Positions 44,262-56,354 of a stretch of 64,000 nucleotides of DNA are shown piece after piece. The translations under genes and the position numbers were made by a program. Numbering within the stretch: the first letter of the stretch is position 1; each line of letters starts with the position of its first letter. Source of the stretch: Diplodia intermedia (lineage: Eukaryota > Ascomycota > Dothideomycetes > Botryosphaeriales > Botryosphaeriaceae); the NCBI GenBank assembly GCA_021495925.1, contig JAKEKT010000012.1:62001-126000 (forward strand), written 5' to 3'. The notes below the pieces were generated by a model. It was given only the letters and a program-made list of their open reading frames with translations, had not been told where the DNA came from and ran no database searches.

Positions 44262-45527
44262 GATGGCGATGGATTGGATGACCGATGCCGAGGGTCTTTG
44301 TGTTCGCACGCTTCGGTCGAGGGATGCCGAGCTGTGTGAGCCAGTCAATGAGTGATTCCCGGCAGTCGGATGAGCGGGCTCACTTACTCGGTCAGAGGTT
44401 ACCGAAGCGAGAGGACGGCCCACGCAAGCAGGAAGGCTAAGCAGAGCGACGGGGTGCACGCTGGAGATGTGGAAGGTTGATGTCGTGCAGCGGTGAAACG
44501 AGAAGTGTGTCTGGGGTGGTTGAAGAAGAGAGGGAATGAAGAGACGCGGGTGTTGCTTATAAGACGGACCTTCTCGTCTGTTGAGAGGGTCCAGCGCGTG
44601 CCAAAGAGGCAAGCAGGGTCCACGGTGAAGTCAATGGAGGAAGGCACGCGCCCCAACGAGCACGTAGCATTGCCATCTGCGGAAAGAGCACCTGTGTCTG
44701 GGTGACTTGAATCTCAGATGTCCTGACCGGTATGAGCGTGAACTGATCAACTGTTGCTGATGCGAGATCTGTTGTTTGCATGCACAGTGTGAGGTCATCA
44801 CCCTGCCATCACCCTGCCACCACACCATCACGTGCCAACTTGGTGCCAAAAAAAAGTCCCTGTCACCCGGAGAGACTCTGAGCTTCTCTCAAGACGAGAG
44901 CCACTCTAGCATTCGGAGGCTCGCAGAGAGAAGTTTCCGTCGAGGTTTCCGCAAGATTCGTGGGCCTCTCGCAAAAACAAAGCCAGCTTCGAGCCTGGTT
45001 CTCCTAAATGTGCTCACACTCATCCCAACCTTTCAGCTCCAATTGCATTCTTGAGATAGTGAAGGCAACGATCTGCTTGGCTGCACGGCGGTGTCAAGCC
45101 GGGCAGGGATCGGCGGTGCGGAGCCCCCACGGTTTTCCCCGCAAAGACTCCACCCAGTGCAACGCCAACATCAATCCGTACCCCGCGAGCCTTCCCATAT
45201 GCTTCCGTGTCTGACAGTTGCGGCGCCCGGATGGAGCCACGCTTGGCGTCGTCGGCCCACAATCCGCCTCCCTGATTAGCCCTGGGGCCGCAACTGCCGT
45301 CTCTACCAGAGACCCCACCATGGAAGGTGTGGCCCCGCTATCCCACTTGCCGCGGGTATCTGCGAGTGCTGCAGAGATACGCGGTGTAGATAAATTGAAC
45401 GCCACAGCCGCCAGCACCCCAACTCCCTTTCTCCCCTTTTCTCCACCCTTCGGCTCAGTGCTCCGCGCCCTTTGATCTACCCGCATTCGATCCACAGCCC
45501 AATTTCCACAGCACCAACAACAGCACC
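44262..45527. promoter_or_regulatory. divergent region, Stc1-domain gene / alcohol dehydrogenase
   Basis: A 1.27-kb region separates the two starts. The leader just before the dehydrogenase ATG is C/A-rich (CAGCACCAACAACAGCACC), typical of strongly expressed fungal genes. A GATAAATT stretch near 45.39 kb is the best TATA-like candidate. No gene is supported inside. Confidence 0.5.
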
Positions 45528-47269
45528 ATGGCTGCTCCCGAAATCCCCAAGAAGTACAAGGCCATCGTCTATGACAAGCCTGGCGAAATTTCCACCAAAG
45601 TCGTCGAGCTCGACACGCCAGAGCCTGGGCCCGGCGAGGTCTTGATCAACCTGTACGCCATGACCCCGCACGTCGATAATCCATCCCCTCTTCTTACTCA
45701 TCACCCGCGTAGCTCCCACTCTGGCGTCTGCCATTCGGATTTTGGCATCATGATGAACTGGTGAACCCCCACGCCAACTTGTGCCACCTCGTCAATATGC
45801 CTCTGACCCGCCCGCTTCCCGTAGTTGGTCCCAACTGCCATTCCCCACGCAGGAGGGCCAGGTTGGCGGCCATGAGGGTACGATTTCTTATCGCCGAGTC
45901 CAATCGGACCTCATTGACCCCTGTAGGTGTCGGGAAGATCGTCAAGATGGGCCCGGGTGCGGATTCGGCAGCCGTCAAGGTAAGCGCCACGTCCGCACAC
46001 TCACCACTAAGCTAAGCAACGTGCAGGTCGGGGATCGCGTAGGCATCAAGTGGGTCAGCGGCATCTGCGGTTCCTGCGGTGCGTAGAAGGATTGCTCTTG
46101 CCTGCGTCACCCCACTCCTGATGCCCTCTGCAGTTGCGTGTCTTGCCGGCATGGATGGCCAGTGCATGAACCAGGTCCGTACCTCCCCAAACAACGAAGT
46201 CCGTAAGTATATGCTGACCGTGCGGCACAGAAAATCAGCGGCTACTACACTCCGGGCACCTTCCAGGTCAGTTCTGCGCCCGTGTCCATCGAGAGGATGT
46301 TTTTGACGGTATCAGCAATACGTCCTGGCTCCTGCGAATTACGTCACTCCCGTGAGTATCACAGATCTATTCCTGCTTGAACATGCCCATGCTCATGCCA
46401 TTTGCTAGGTTCCGGATGGACTTGATAGCGCAGAAGCAGCCCCTATGCTCTGCGCTGGTGTGACGACATACTCAGCTCTCCGCAAGGCCAATGCCCAGAG
46501 CGGTGACTGGGTTGTGCTGCTCGGTAAGTCCCCCCCGTTTCGTACGTTTGCAAACCACATTCAACAAGGACTCGCACGCTCCCATCAAAATCCTCTTCAC
46601 AGATTGGGTCCCACTTGCCTGAAATCCCCAGTGGCCTTCTCAAGGACGAAAGAGGAAATATAACCCCACAACGTCATACATCTCCCTTCACCCAACAACC
46701 CCCACAAACCCCACCACCAACTAACGCCCAACCCTTCCCCAACAGGCGCCGGCGGCGGCCTCGGCCACATCGCCGTCCAACTCGGCGCCCGCGGCATGTC
46801 CTACCGCATCATCGGCATCGACCACGACAGCAAGCGCGACCTCGTGCTCGCCTCGGGCGCCGAGCACTTCCTGCCGCTCTCGCACGGCAAGGACCTGCCC
46901 GCCCGGGTCCAGGAGCTCACGGGCGGCCTCGGCGCCTCGGCCGCCGTCGTGCTCACCGCCGCCAACGCCGCCTACGCCCAGGCCGCCGACATGCTGCGCA
47001 TCGGCGGCACGCTCGTGTGCGTCGGCATCCCCGAGGGCGCGCCCGTGCCCATCGCCGGCGCCCTGCCGCAGTTCCTCGTCGCCAAGGCGCTCCGCATCGT
47101 CGGCGTCGCCGTCGGCGACCGCCGCGAGGCCATCGAGACCATGGACTTTGCCCGCAGGGGCATCGTGAAGAGCCACTTCCGGACGGTGAAGATGGAGAGC
47201 TTGACGGACGTCTTCCGCGACATGGAGGAGGGCAAGGTGCAGGGGAGGGTGGTGCTGGATTTGTCTTGA
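45528..47269 (+). CDS. zinc-dependent alcohol dehydrogenase, ADH1-like
   Basis: Oxidises primary alcohols or reduces aldehydes with NAD(H) in the cytosol. Ten exons: 45528-45652, 45713-45760, 45825-45877, 45927-45979, 46027-46078, 46134-46174, 46231-46266, 46316-46351, 46409-46523, 46746-47269; phases all agree and give 360 residues. Catalytic zinc ligands are Cys48 (HSGVCHSD), His74 with Glu75 (GGHEG) and Cys163 (PMLCAGVT). The structural zinc site is Cys107-X2-Cys110-X2-Cys113-X7-Cys121. The coenzyme fold has LLGAGGGLGHIAVQ, and GIDHD supplies the Asp that favours NAD over NADP. No targeting signal is present, so it is cytosolic. The density of very short exons (36-53 nt) is high even for this fungus, and the last intron (222 nt) is the longest. 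Propanol-preferring and ethanol-type members cannot be told apart here. Confidence 0.95.
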
Positions 47270-48397
47270 GGAAGGCCGGTCCCCGCTGTTTTTGGGAAGA
47301 GGGGAGGTGTGGGAACCTGGGAGACCGTGGGTGGGAGTCTGGAGTGTCAGTGTTGAATAAAGGCTGCATGGGCGGTGTCAGAGGGTGGCCGTGCAGTACG
47401 CGAGTGATGACTCTCTTAGCATGTCAGGACGTCGGAATTACCTTCAAAGCCAGCAATCAGATTGGAAGATGCCAGAGAATATGATGGTCCCTAAGCATGG
47501 CTGCGTATCAGAATTTCAAGATGGTATGTAGGGACTCGTACCATGGAAATCCCTCGAGAAGTGAGGGAAGTTTCTTTATTTGGACGGTAAGATAGTTCCT
47601 TCCACGCCTTCACGCACTCTATAGTACACGGAAGAAGACTGTCCCAATATCTTCCGACTTTGCTCATCCTTGGAACCCTAGGGGCTCACAGCCAAACCTG
47701 TTTATCAATCTGGCAGTTGAAGAAGAGAGGAAGCAGAAAGGTAAGCAGAAAGTGACAGAACAAGAAGAGCGCCGAATAAAAACAGAGGAATTTCCTATTC
47801 TTTCCCCGTTCAATCCGACCAAAAGAGTTTTGTTGGTATCTCAGTCACCGACCAAGTAGATGATCCCGACCAAAAAGTTGTGTTGTGTTGTCCGTCCAAA
47901 AGGTTTACCGTTCAAGAGTAATCAAGAATTCAGTGGGCCGTTCCATCGTAATCTCGTGAAGGATAGAAATGACAAATGTATAAGGGAGAGGCCATGCTCC
48001 GAGGCCAACGGCAATCTGCTCGGGGGTGATGTCGTTCAAAAGATGGGAATACTGAAGAAGAGGACGTAAGGATATGGGAGCGGGTATATTTAGTTTGTAT
48101 GCGTCGTATAATTCTGAAGGTGAATCGCTGACAGAAAGTAGGAAATAGCGAATCTAAGGTGTAGGAAGGTGGACGAGATCCAGCTCGCCATTCTTGAAAT
48201 GTGCAGGAGAGCCTCGTCCATGACCGCTGTTCACCGTCGAACAGAACAAGAACGAGATCCCCCGCCGCCCAGTGGACTGGCTTGTGGCATCTGGGTCGAC
48301 GTGCGGTGATGAATGGTGGCGAGAGAGAGAAGCGGGTTGGGGAGGAGAAGCGACGAGGGTCAGGCTTAATTGGCTGACCAGAGGAGCCAGGGTGCTA
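47270..48397. other. convergent intergenic region
   Basis: It lies between the ends of the dehydrogenase gene (+) and the DUF7514-like gene (-). From 47.4 to 48.1 kb it is AT-richer with GAAGAAGA-type purine runs near 47.72 kb. Only 3' untranslated regions and terminators are expected. Confidence 0.5.
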
Positions 48398-50430
48398 TCA
48401 TGTGTACCTTGGCGGAGGTGGAGGGTAACCGCCGTATGCGCCAGTGCTGTATGCTGCGGAAGATGCACCACTGGCTCGTCGATAGTAGTCACTATCGTCG
48501 TACAAGCTGTTGTGCCTTGGCTGAGAGCCGGGAACATAGCTATTGCGGCGGCAATTCATGTCGAATTGCGCCCTCGATGCAGAATGTGGCGCTCCGTTGT
48601 CGTCCTCGCCTGGGTCACTGTATATGTTGCTTGTGTAATACGATGCAGGAATTTCGCCAACATTGCCCGGCTCTGAGCGGGTCCCATACCCATCGCTCTT
48701 AGGAGCACTGAATGACGGACTACGTCGTCTTGAACCGGTGAGCTTGGAGCCAGTGCGGTATTGTCTGGTTTGCGTAGTACTAGGCGGGTACTCTGAATGA
48801 CTGTTCGTCCGATAGATGCCATTCGCACCGCTTGCACTTGAAGCAGGATTAGAGTAAGCGCGAGGAACCCGCGATGGTCCACCGGCGTCGGGAGGTGCGC
48901 TCTCGCTGGTCAGACCCGCGACGGGAGCGTAGTTGTTCGCTTGGTTGTTTGGAGGGATGTCTTCATAGAATTTGCCGGTGCCTTCGCGTGCAATGTACGG
49001 CTTGCGCTCCCGCTCAATTGGGATTGTCACGGGATCGTTGTCAGAATCTGATGCTACCGCCGTCTCTCTAGTATCCGCTGGATAGGACGGGTAAGAAGCG
49101 GGAGGAGGTTGCACCGGAGGTTGCGTTGGGGGTGGAGGAGGGAAAGTGGGAGTCCGGATGGTAATCTTCCCGCTGGAGCAGATAGCCGCAGCGCATCGTT
49201 GGCGAGCTGGGAGATTTTCGAACTTGGGGAAAAGTCGCCGGGGAAGCTCCTTAGGAAAGCGCTCCTTGATGTCCTCAGCATTGCTAATGGGCATGTGCAT
49301 GACGGCCTTTGCCAGGCGAGCAAACTCGATCTCAGGATGTCCCTGGATCATGAGCGTCATCCAAGTGTCGAAGCCCAAGGGCGTCAACGAGGGAATGTTC
49401 GGGACCTCGTCTGCTTTCTCCTGGACCAAATGATGGAGGCAGCGCAGGTCTCTGTACATCTTGGAAATTGCGGCATTGGACAAAGTCCCGAAGATGGCTG
49501 CAGGGGTCAGCCTTGACACCTGTGACACAGGACCATCTAACTTACTGCTCCATGGATATATTTCATCCTGGATCCGAGTTTCCTCGTAGAACTTACGCAT
49601 CTTCGCTGGTGTGACAACTAGCGTCCCTTTGGGCTCGTAATCCTGCATCTGTGACGAGGCTTGTCAGCAATAGCACAAGGCGCATCCGTATTGGCACGTA
49701 CCAAGTGGAGCGCAAGGCCACGTAAGAACTGGCTCAGCCTCGGAGTGGGCAGACCATCTGCATCGAAGAGCGGACGCCATGTCTTCTCGATCGCCGTCTC
49801 CTCGACGTCCGTGAAGTGTCGCTGGACCGGGGGACGCGGCGCATATTGGGCATTAGCGCTGGTGTTGCTGTGCTGCGACGCGGCGCCGTACTGCGGACCG
49901 TGGTCCGACGTAACCGATGACGTCGTGCGTGCACCACCGAACTTCGGTACCGGACCCTCGCGCTCTCTGGCATCAGACTTAAAGTAAGGGTCCTGGGCCG
50001 GCGGCTCGGGCGAATTGGTGCCATCAGTCGAATGGATGCTGTCGTGCCTGGAAGGAGAGGGTGGGGTGTAGACGCGCGGTGGGTAGGACGCGGTCGCAGA
50101 CTCCTCCTTGCGGGGCTTGTTCTGCGAGGCAAGCTGGCCCGACGACTTGAGTGTATCGAGGACCTGCTTCCTCACTTCTTCCGTTATCTGGGCTACCAGG
50201 TCCCGGTCAAGCTGGCTTGCAGCGTTCGATTTGTCGAAGGCACTGTTGACGGCCTCGTACACAGGCTGGCCCTGCTGGGAGCTCTGCGAGCCGTCCGCCG
50301 ACGACGAGCGCGAGGTGCGTCGGAGTGGAGGGGCCGGGTAGGATGCAGTCGATGACGGATGGTCTGGAGACTCGAGGTAAGCTCCGTGAGGCGACAGCGG
50401 CGGGTCGGAGTTGCGGTAGTCGTAGGCCAT
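48398..50430 (-). CDS. DUF7514-like fungal protein, unknown function
   Basis: Exons 50430-49702, 49648-49546 and 49497-48398 encode 643 residues from the ATG at 50430 (the open frame extends upstream only to a GTG). Residues 1-200 are disordered, with one helical stretch (LVAQITEEVRKQVLDTLKSS). A compact domain spans about residues 205-385: RHFTDVEETAIEKTWRPLFD, LSQFLRGLALHL, MRKFYEETRIQDEIYPWS, IFGTLSNAAISKMYRDLRCL and LTPLGFDTWMTLMIQGHPE. I associate this block with the fungal family DUF7514, from memory and unverified. After it come a Pro-rich stretch and a ~220-residue Ser/Tyr/Asn-rich tail ending GGYPPPPPRYT. The third exon begins at the codon of Thr in PWST-IFGT. Probably a cytosolic or cortical scaffold, but that is guesswork. 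It is divergent from STE11. Confidence 0.85.
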
Positions 50431-52652
50431 GGCGGGCCGTTTCGGCACCGGTCGCGGGCTGCTTATGTCGCTCGGTGTGCAGGAATAATCGCCAGATGCG
50501 GCACGGGGTAGTGGCTGGTGTGGATGACGGCGGCCGTCACATCACATCGCTCGCATGAAGTGTATGCACGGCGAGGCTGAACGGGAAACCGGGTGACGGG
50601 AGAAGAGGTGTGCCGAGGCGGGGTGATCTGGCAGATGTAGTGTCTTCTGGGCTCAGCCTTGCGCCCGACACGATGGCTGATGTGCGTTTGCCGGGGTTGG
50701 TCAGGCTGCTTTGATGGGCCGACCGGTCAGGCTGGTGTGTTGGAAGTCGAGTTGCAGTGCAGTATTCGGGGGTAGGGCAGCAGCGCAGGCGCGTTGGCGG
50801 CAGTTGGGTTCGATGTCTAGAAATAGGTAGGGCAGGATGGCACTCGAAACGTGGAAGGCTCATTCTCCACCAGCCAACCTGCCACGCCAGAGATATGCAT
50901 CGCAGAATACCTGCTCCCCCAAGCCGGCCGCATGCGTCATCCCCGTGGAGAGCACACGGGAGAGCAGCCACGCCCGGCCCCGTTACCCCGTCACATCTCG
51001 CAAATCACCATTCAATGCGGCCTCGCTTGCACGTCCAAGACATAGCAAGGCACGCGCCGCCGCCGGGAAGCATGCACATCGTCATTCCTGCCCGCGCTGC
51101 CGGACGCTCTAAGTGACCCGGGAACCGCGCCCTCGCTGCTTGTGGCACTAGTCCGACCTCTGCCGGGGCGCCGTTTTCTAATCGAAGACGGCATCCTTCC
51201 CTGGGTTGGCCAGATCGCCCGCTGCAGGAACCGGCTGTGCTCGATAGACGGCACGCGAAACTTATCACGGCAGACAGTGCCCCGTGGCAGCGTAGCATTC
51301 CTCACGTCATAGAAGGTTCCATGGCAAGCTTGGCCTCCCAGCACGTGTAGCTGTGTGCTACCGCACTGCGCACTGGCTCCAGATGATGGCGACGGAGATC
51401 AAGCCCGCCCACCGTCCTGTTGTTGCCTGGGGGAGTGCGGCTTAACGCAGGGTCCTTCACCCTTAACAAGTTGCCGCGGGCCGGGGTCGCTGGACCGCTC
51501 TGGCACGCATAACATGCACGTCACAACATGGTTCGTCGAGAAGGGAGCTGACGGACGCGCACGCTGGTGCTGGGCGAGTTTCAAGGGTGGCGCGCCACTG
51601 CCACCGCCCCCGGGGTGCTGACGGCTGCGCTGCGCAGCGGAAAATTTGAGTTGTTTATGAAGAAGAAACAGCCGTCGAAACACACAAACGACAGGCTGCG
51701 GAGACTGGATGCCGTGGCGAGGCCCACCGGCGTGCTGGCGGCGGCACACACAGCAGCCGGTCGCCCTGCATCGTCACCTCACGGTCCTATCCGACATCCG
51801 ACGAACGCATCCTGGAAGCGATATCTCACCAGCATCGTCAAGTGTCCTTGCGCTGCACCGCTCGTGGCCGCACTGTGATTTTCCGGGATGCGGAGCTGCG
51901 GTCGCCCTGCGTGAGCGCTCCGTACGCGCCGGCCGCTGGGACGCACGGGTGCGCGCTAATCTTACTACAGAGGCTGCCTCAGCGGGTGTTTCAGCTTTGC
52001 AGGGCCCACGAATCGCAGCGCGCCGCGCCTGGCTGCGGACTCTCAGCTGTCTGGACGTCGAGAAACAAAGCCGCCGCTCTGTCCTGCGGGCTCTTGCGTT
52101 GTGGGCGCTGCCTCCTCTCGACTCTTTGTCCGCCGCTGCGTTGTTCGGCGTGCCCGCTTGTGCCCACCACGAAACGCCCAGCATCTCCCTGTCTCACTTC
52201 TAAAATCCCCAGCGCATCCCGCAACGCAACCTCTGCGCACTCTCTCGCATCCTCTGCTGAATCGCGCCGGTCCGCGATCCTTGTGCGAGCTTCTGCCCAG
52301 CGAGCTCACAGACCCCAAGCCGACTCCGACTCCCGTCGAGCTGCTCCCCGTCTTCAGGCACACCGCACATCTCAACTCCTACGTCCATCTTTACTCCCAC
52401 CTACCGCGCCGCAGCCCTGCTCCGATCGTACCGCTGCCCTTACAAGCTTGCATCACCGCTGTCCATCTTTGAGTGCTGCTCCTGGACCCCTCCACCGATC
52501 GCCAGCGAACAATAGGATCGACCGCCGCAACCGCCATGCTCTTATGACGCTGTTTAATTAGGAGGAAATAGCACTTACAACCTCTCCTCGAGCGTTCCTA
52601 CTTCATAATACACCCCGCCGCCCATCCGTAATCAAGGGACCGCACCACCACC
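50431..52652. promoter_or_regulatory. 2.2-kb divergent region with STE11 leader
   Basis: It separates the DUF7514-like gene from STE11. Its right part should be the long 5' leader of STE11: two tiny upstream open frames lie at 52536-52547 (MLL) and 52544-52561 (MTLFN), overlapping by ATGA, 92-117 nt before the main ATG. Large open frames in 51.5-52.5 kb (up to 239 codons) are Ser/Pro/Arg-rich shadows without a domain. Confidence 0.5.
52536..52561 (+). promoter_or_regulatory. two overlapping upstream ORFs in the STE11 leader
   Basis: ATG at 52536 opens a 3-codon frame ending TGA 52545-52547; the ATG at 52544-52546 overlaps that stop and opens a 5-codon frame ending TAG 52559-52561. No other ATG occurs between there and the main start at 52653. 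If transcribed they could dampen or condition translation of the kinase. The transcript start is not known. Confidence 0.5.
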
Positions 52653-55600
52653 ATGGCCATGCTCGCGTCAAAGTCGCAGTATGTCGCTCCTATGGGCAAC
52701 TCGGGCCCGACATCGTCATCTCACTACCCCCCGAGTTCCGCCAGTCACCGCCATCCGCACGCCTCGGCCGCCGCCCACCATGGCACCCGGTTCGCCAGTC
52801 CGACCGAGTCCGAGTTCTCCGAGAGTTACGACGCTCCCGACTCAGTAAAGTATGGCACATAAGGCGCCACGGGGTATTTGGTGCAAAGGCTGACCCGGTC
52901 TTACAGGAACTGGGACGAGGTTCGTGTCGGAGAATGGCTGAAGAGCATCAACTGCGCCCAGTATATACAGCTCTTCAAAGGTCGGTGGAAGCAGCTGCCC
53001 GGCGGGGATCATGCCTTGCTAACCCAAACGCAGAGAACAACATCAACGGCGAGGTGTTGATGGAAATGGACCAAAGTCAGTTGAAAGAGATGGGCATTAA
53101 GAAGATCGGCGACCGCGTTCGCATTGGCTCGCAGGCGAAGCTATTCAGGAACAAGGAATACCGCAAGTCGAAGCGCAACTCGAATAGGGTCAGTCTTGCC
53201 GTCCCGGGGACAGTCCATGTCGGCTATGGCTAACTTCTGACCAGGAGTCGCTAGCCATCCTCGACAGCGCAAGCTATACACCTCCGTCATCCGGCTCCCC
53301 CAGACCCCTTCATTCAGCAAGAGGTGCACCTACAACTTCCCGCCCCGACAAAAGGATGTCACGACAAATCGGCGGTGCTGACTGGAGCTACACCCCAGGC
53401 CTTTCGGCTCGGAAGCAACCATCACGTCCAGGATCACCCCTCGTCGACCAAGAAAACCGTGGTCTCCGCCCTCCGACGTCCGGCACCATGTACAGCCCCA
53501 AGCACTCGGCTAGAAAAGACGACTCGTACTTCGGCCAGCCTCTGAGCGCCGCCTCTTCTTCAGGCCGCGGTCCCAGGTCCGCTACCACTCCCGTTGAGAC
53601 GCCGCAAACCGCCCGTTTTGCTAACCATGTACGCGCAAGTCCCAGCCAGGACGTTTCGACCAACAGCAGCGCTCTGCCCCCCGACAAGGCCTTGATTCGA
53701 GTCATCTATGATAACGGCCGGTCTTCGGTCATCGATGTCAAAGGACTCAGATCGGCCGAAGACATCATGCTCCAGGTGTTGAGGAAAGGCACGCTTAACG
53801 AGGCGCATGTCAAAAACTATTGTTTCTACGTGCTTGACGGCGCTGAGCCCAACCCAGCCCTCTGCCGTAAGCTTAGCGACGTTGAACTGATGCGTGTTTG
53901 CAACGATCGGACAAGGGTGGAGCGAAACCGCCTCATCCTTCGAAAGGTCCACGCTGGCGAGCCCGAAGATGATCAACTGAAGGCCGCCGCCAACATTGCC
54001 GCACAACAACACAGTCAGCTCAACCCCACAATACTACCTTCTACGGCTCGAGGCCAGCTCAAGATTGAAAAGCTTACGGGCGAGTCCTTGGCTGCAGTAA
54101 GTTATCCGCTTTCTCCGGCATCGCAGAAGGAGCGCGAACGGCACATCAACTCGACTGCCAAGGATCTGGAGCGCACAGACAGCAACCGCTCAGCCAGCAG
54201 GACTCCGGACAGACCTATGAAGCAGTTCTACGGCGGCCGTCCCCCGAGCAACCTTATCACTTCCGATTTGGCCTCGTACTTCCCGGATGTCGAGAAGGAC
54301 GACATGGACAAGACTATCCGCATGTCTATTAGACGGTCTCGCAGGTTGAGCAAAGCCGCTAGCCGTCTGAGTACGCTAAGCAACTTCAGTGTTGCTTCAA
54401 GCTTGAAGGATGCTCCACCGCTTCCGTCTATTGCGGACCAGTGGCTTAACAACAACGGCGGTCAAGTGAAGCCGTTGCGACCGCTCTCCGTAATGCGCCT
54501 GGGACTTCCGTCCTTGGGGCAGGCCGCGTACCGCGATTCGATAACGTCTTCCGTCCTCGAGCCACTGGAAGAAGAATCTCCCACCGATTCGTCGGTTCGC
54601 AAATCCTACGTCTCATTTGGCGGGGATAGCGGATCTGACACCGTGGCTATCACCGATCCAGAAGGCCACACAACGCTGCATAGCTATTTCGACGATGGCG
54701 GCAGCAGCTTCGCCGGCAGCAGCCAGGGCACAGAGGCCGGCGACTCATTTAACAAGCGTTTGAGCTCGGCCTTAGCTGAAGACGGCGAGGAGTACGACGA
54801 AGAGCTTGAGGAATACCTCGAGACTGACTCATGGGAGAACGTCAAGTACATGAAGGGAGCACTGATCGGCCAAGGCTCTTTCGGCAGCGTGTATCTTGCA
54901 CTGCATGCCGTGACGGGTGAGCTGATGGCGGTGAAGCAAGTGGCGCTGCCAACTGGCGGCACTGTTGATCCCAGGAAGGCGAGCATGCTTGATGCGCTGA
55001 AGCGCGAGATCGGCCTGCTGCGCGAGCTGAAGCATCCCAACATCGTACAGTACCTCGGCTCTAACAGCGATGAAACGCACCTCAACATTTTCCTGGAGTA
55101 CGTCCCAGGTGGCTCAGTTGCTACGATGCTGGTCAACTATGGTCCACTCCTGGAGCCGCTGGTTGCAAACTTTGTGCGCCAGATCCTGACTGGTCTCGCA
55201 TACCTGCACAGCAAGGAGATCATCCATCGCGACATCAAGGGCGCCAATATCCTCGTCGACAACAAGGGCCGGGTCAAGATTTCCGATTTCGGTATCAGCA
55301 AACGAGTCGAGGCCTCTACTCTGCTCTCGCCCTCCAGCGGCAAGAAGGGAGCCAACCGTGTGTCGCTGCAGGGATCCGTCTTCTGGATGGCGCCTGAGGT
55401 TGTCAAACAGACGGCGTACACGCGCAAGGCTGACATCTGGTCGCTCGGCTGCCTGATAGTCGAGATGTTGACGGGCTCCCACCCGCACGCCGACTGTTCA
55501 CAACTCCAAGCCATTTTCCGCATCGGTGCTGCAGGCGGCAACGCAAGCCCAAACATACCTGAAAATGCCAGCCAGGATCTCCAGGTCTTCCTCGGCCGCA

Positions 55601-55677
55601 CGTTCGAAATCGAGCACGAGAAGCGGCCGAGCGCAGACGAATTGCTTGAGAGCGAATTTTGTGCGGTGAAGGCGTAA
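52653..55677 (+). CDS. STE11: Ste11 MAP kinase kinase kinase
   Basis: Top kinase of the pheromone/filamentation (and HOG-branch) MAPK cascade, acting with Ste50-, Ste7- and Fus3/Kss1-type partners in the cytosol. Exons 52653-52849, 52907-52980, 53034-53188 and 53245-55677 encode 952 residues. A SAM domain lies at residues ~67-130 (NWDEVRVGEWLKSINCAQYI, then MDQSQLKEMGIKKIGDRVRI). A Ras-association-like domain follows at ~288-375 (ALIRVIYDNGRSSVIDVKGL, LVLDGAEPNPAL-like end). The kinase domain is ~672-950: glycine loop GQGSFGSVY, Lys in MAVKQV, HRDIKGANILVD, DFGISKR, WMAPEVVKQ and DIWSLGCLIVEML. A Ser/Thr-rich linker with a basic RRSRRLSKAASRLS patch lies between and is the usual autoinhibitory area. 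All three small introns fall in or next to the SAM domain. The main start is the first of two ATGs (MAMLASK). Confidence 0.96.
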
Positions 55678-56354
55678 ATCTACCGGGAAGCCGCCGCTAA
55701 TTCTGTTCATGTTTGATTTTCTGTCCCTTTTTCACACTACCTTCCACGCTTAATTCTGCGCCTTCACTTACCTGGCGCATTTGGATATTTTGGCCCTGAC
55801 ATTCGACATACGACCTCACGTTGATCAAAGAAGCGACGAAAAGCAAGATGGAGAGGGGAAGAGAGGAAGATTTTTGAGACGTCTTGTCATGACGAATGGC
55901 CACATCTCCTGTTTCTAACTACCGTTGAACGGATCACCAAATCGGGAGGTATTGTCGCATTCTCATCACGAAAGCCGCCGTGCACTCACCTCATGCCGTT
56001 CTTGTATTATATCCTTGTTAGGCTAGAAGGCCATTGATTATTACTATGCATAGCTTTTGTGTCCGGTGGTGTCTACAAATGGGCGGTAGGATAGGATAGT
56101 CCAAGGGAAATTTGGAAATACGATACTTGTACGCTACGCATCAAACGCCCATGGCTATGATTCTAAAAGACTGGCTGTCAATTTGAGGTGGTGAGATGGC
56201 GGGCTCGCGGGCTACATGTGATCTCATAGGCCGGCCGCGTAAAGTGGCATGCGCGACGCGTCGCCCGGAACGCGCCTGCACACGTTCTTTCCGTCATCAC
56301 CGCACCCTCAACTACCTCAATCCCCCGCACCACCACAACCCAGACGTCCGTATC
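55678..56354. other. intergenic between STE11 and RFC5
   Basis: The left part is the AT-rich 3' side of STE11 and the last ~150 nt are the RFC5 promoter and leader. No gene is supported. Confidence 0.55.
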
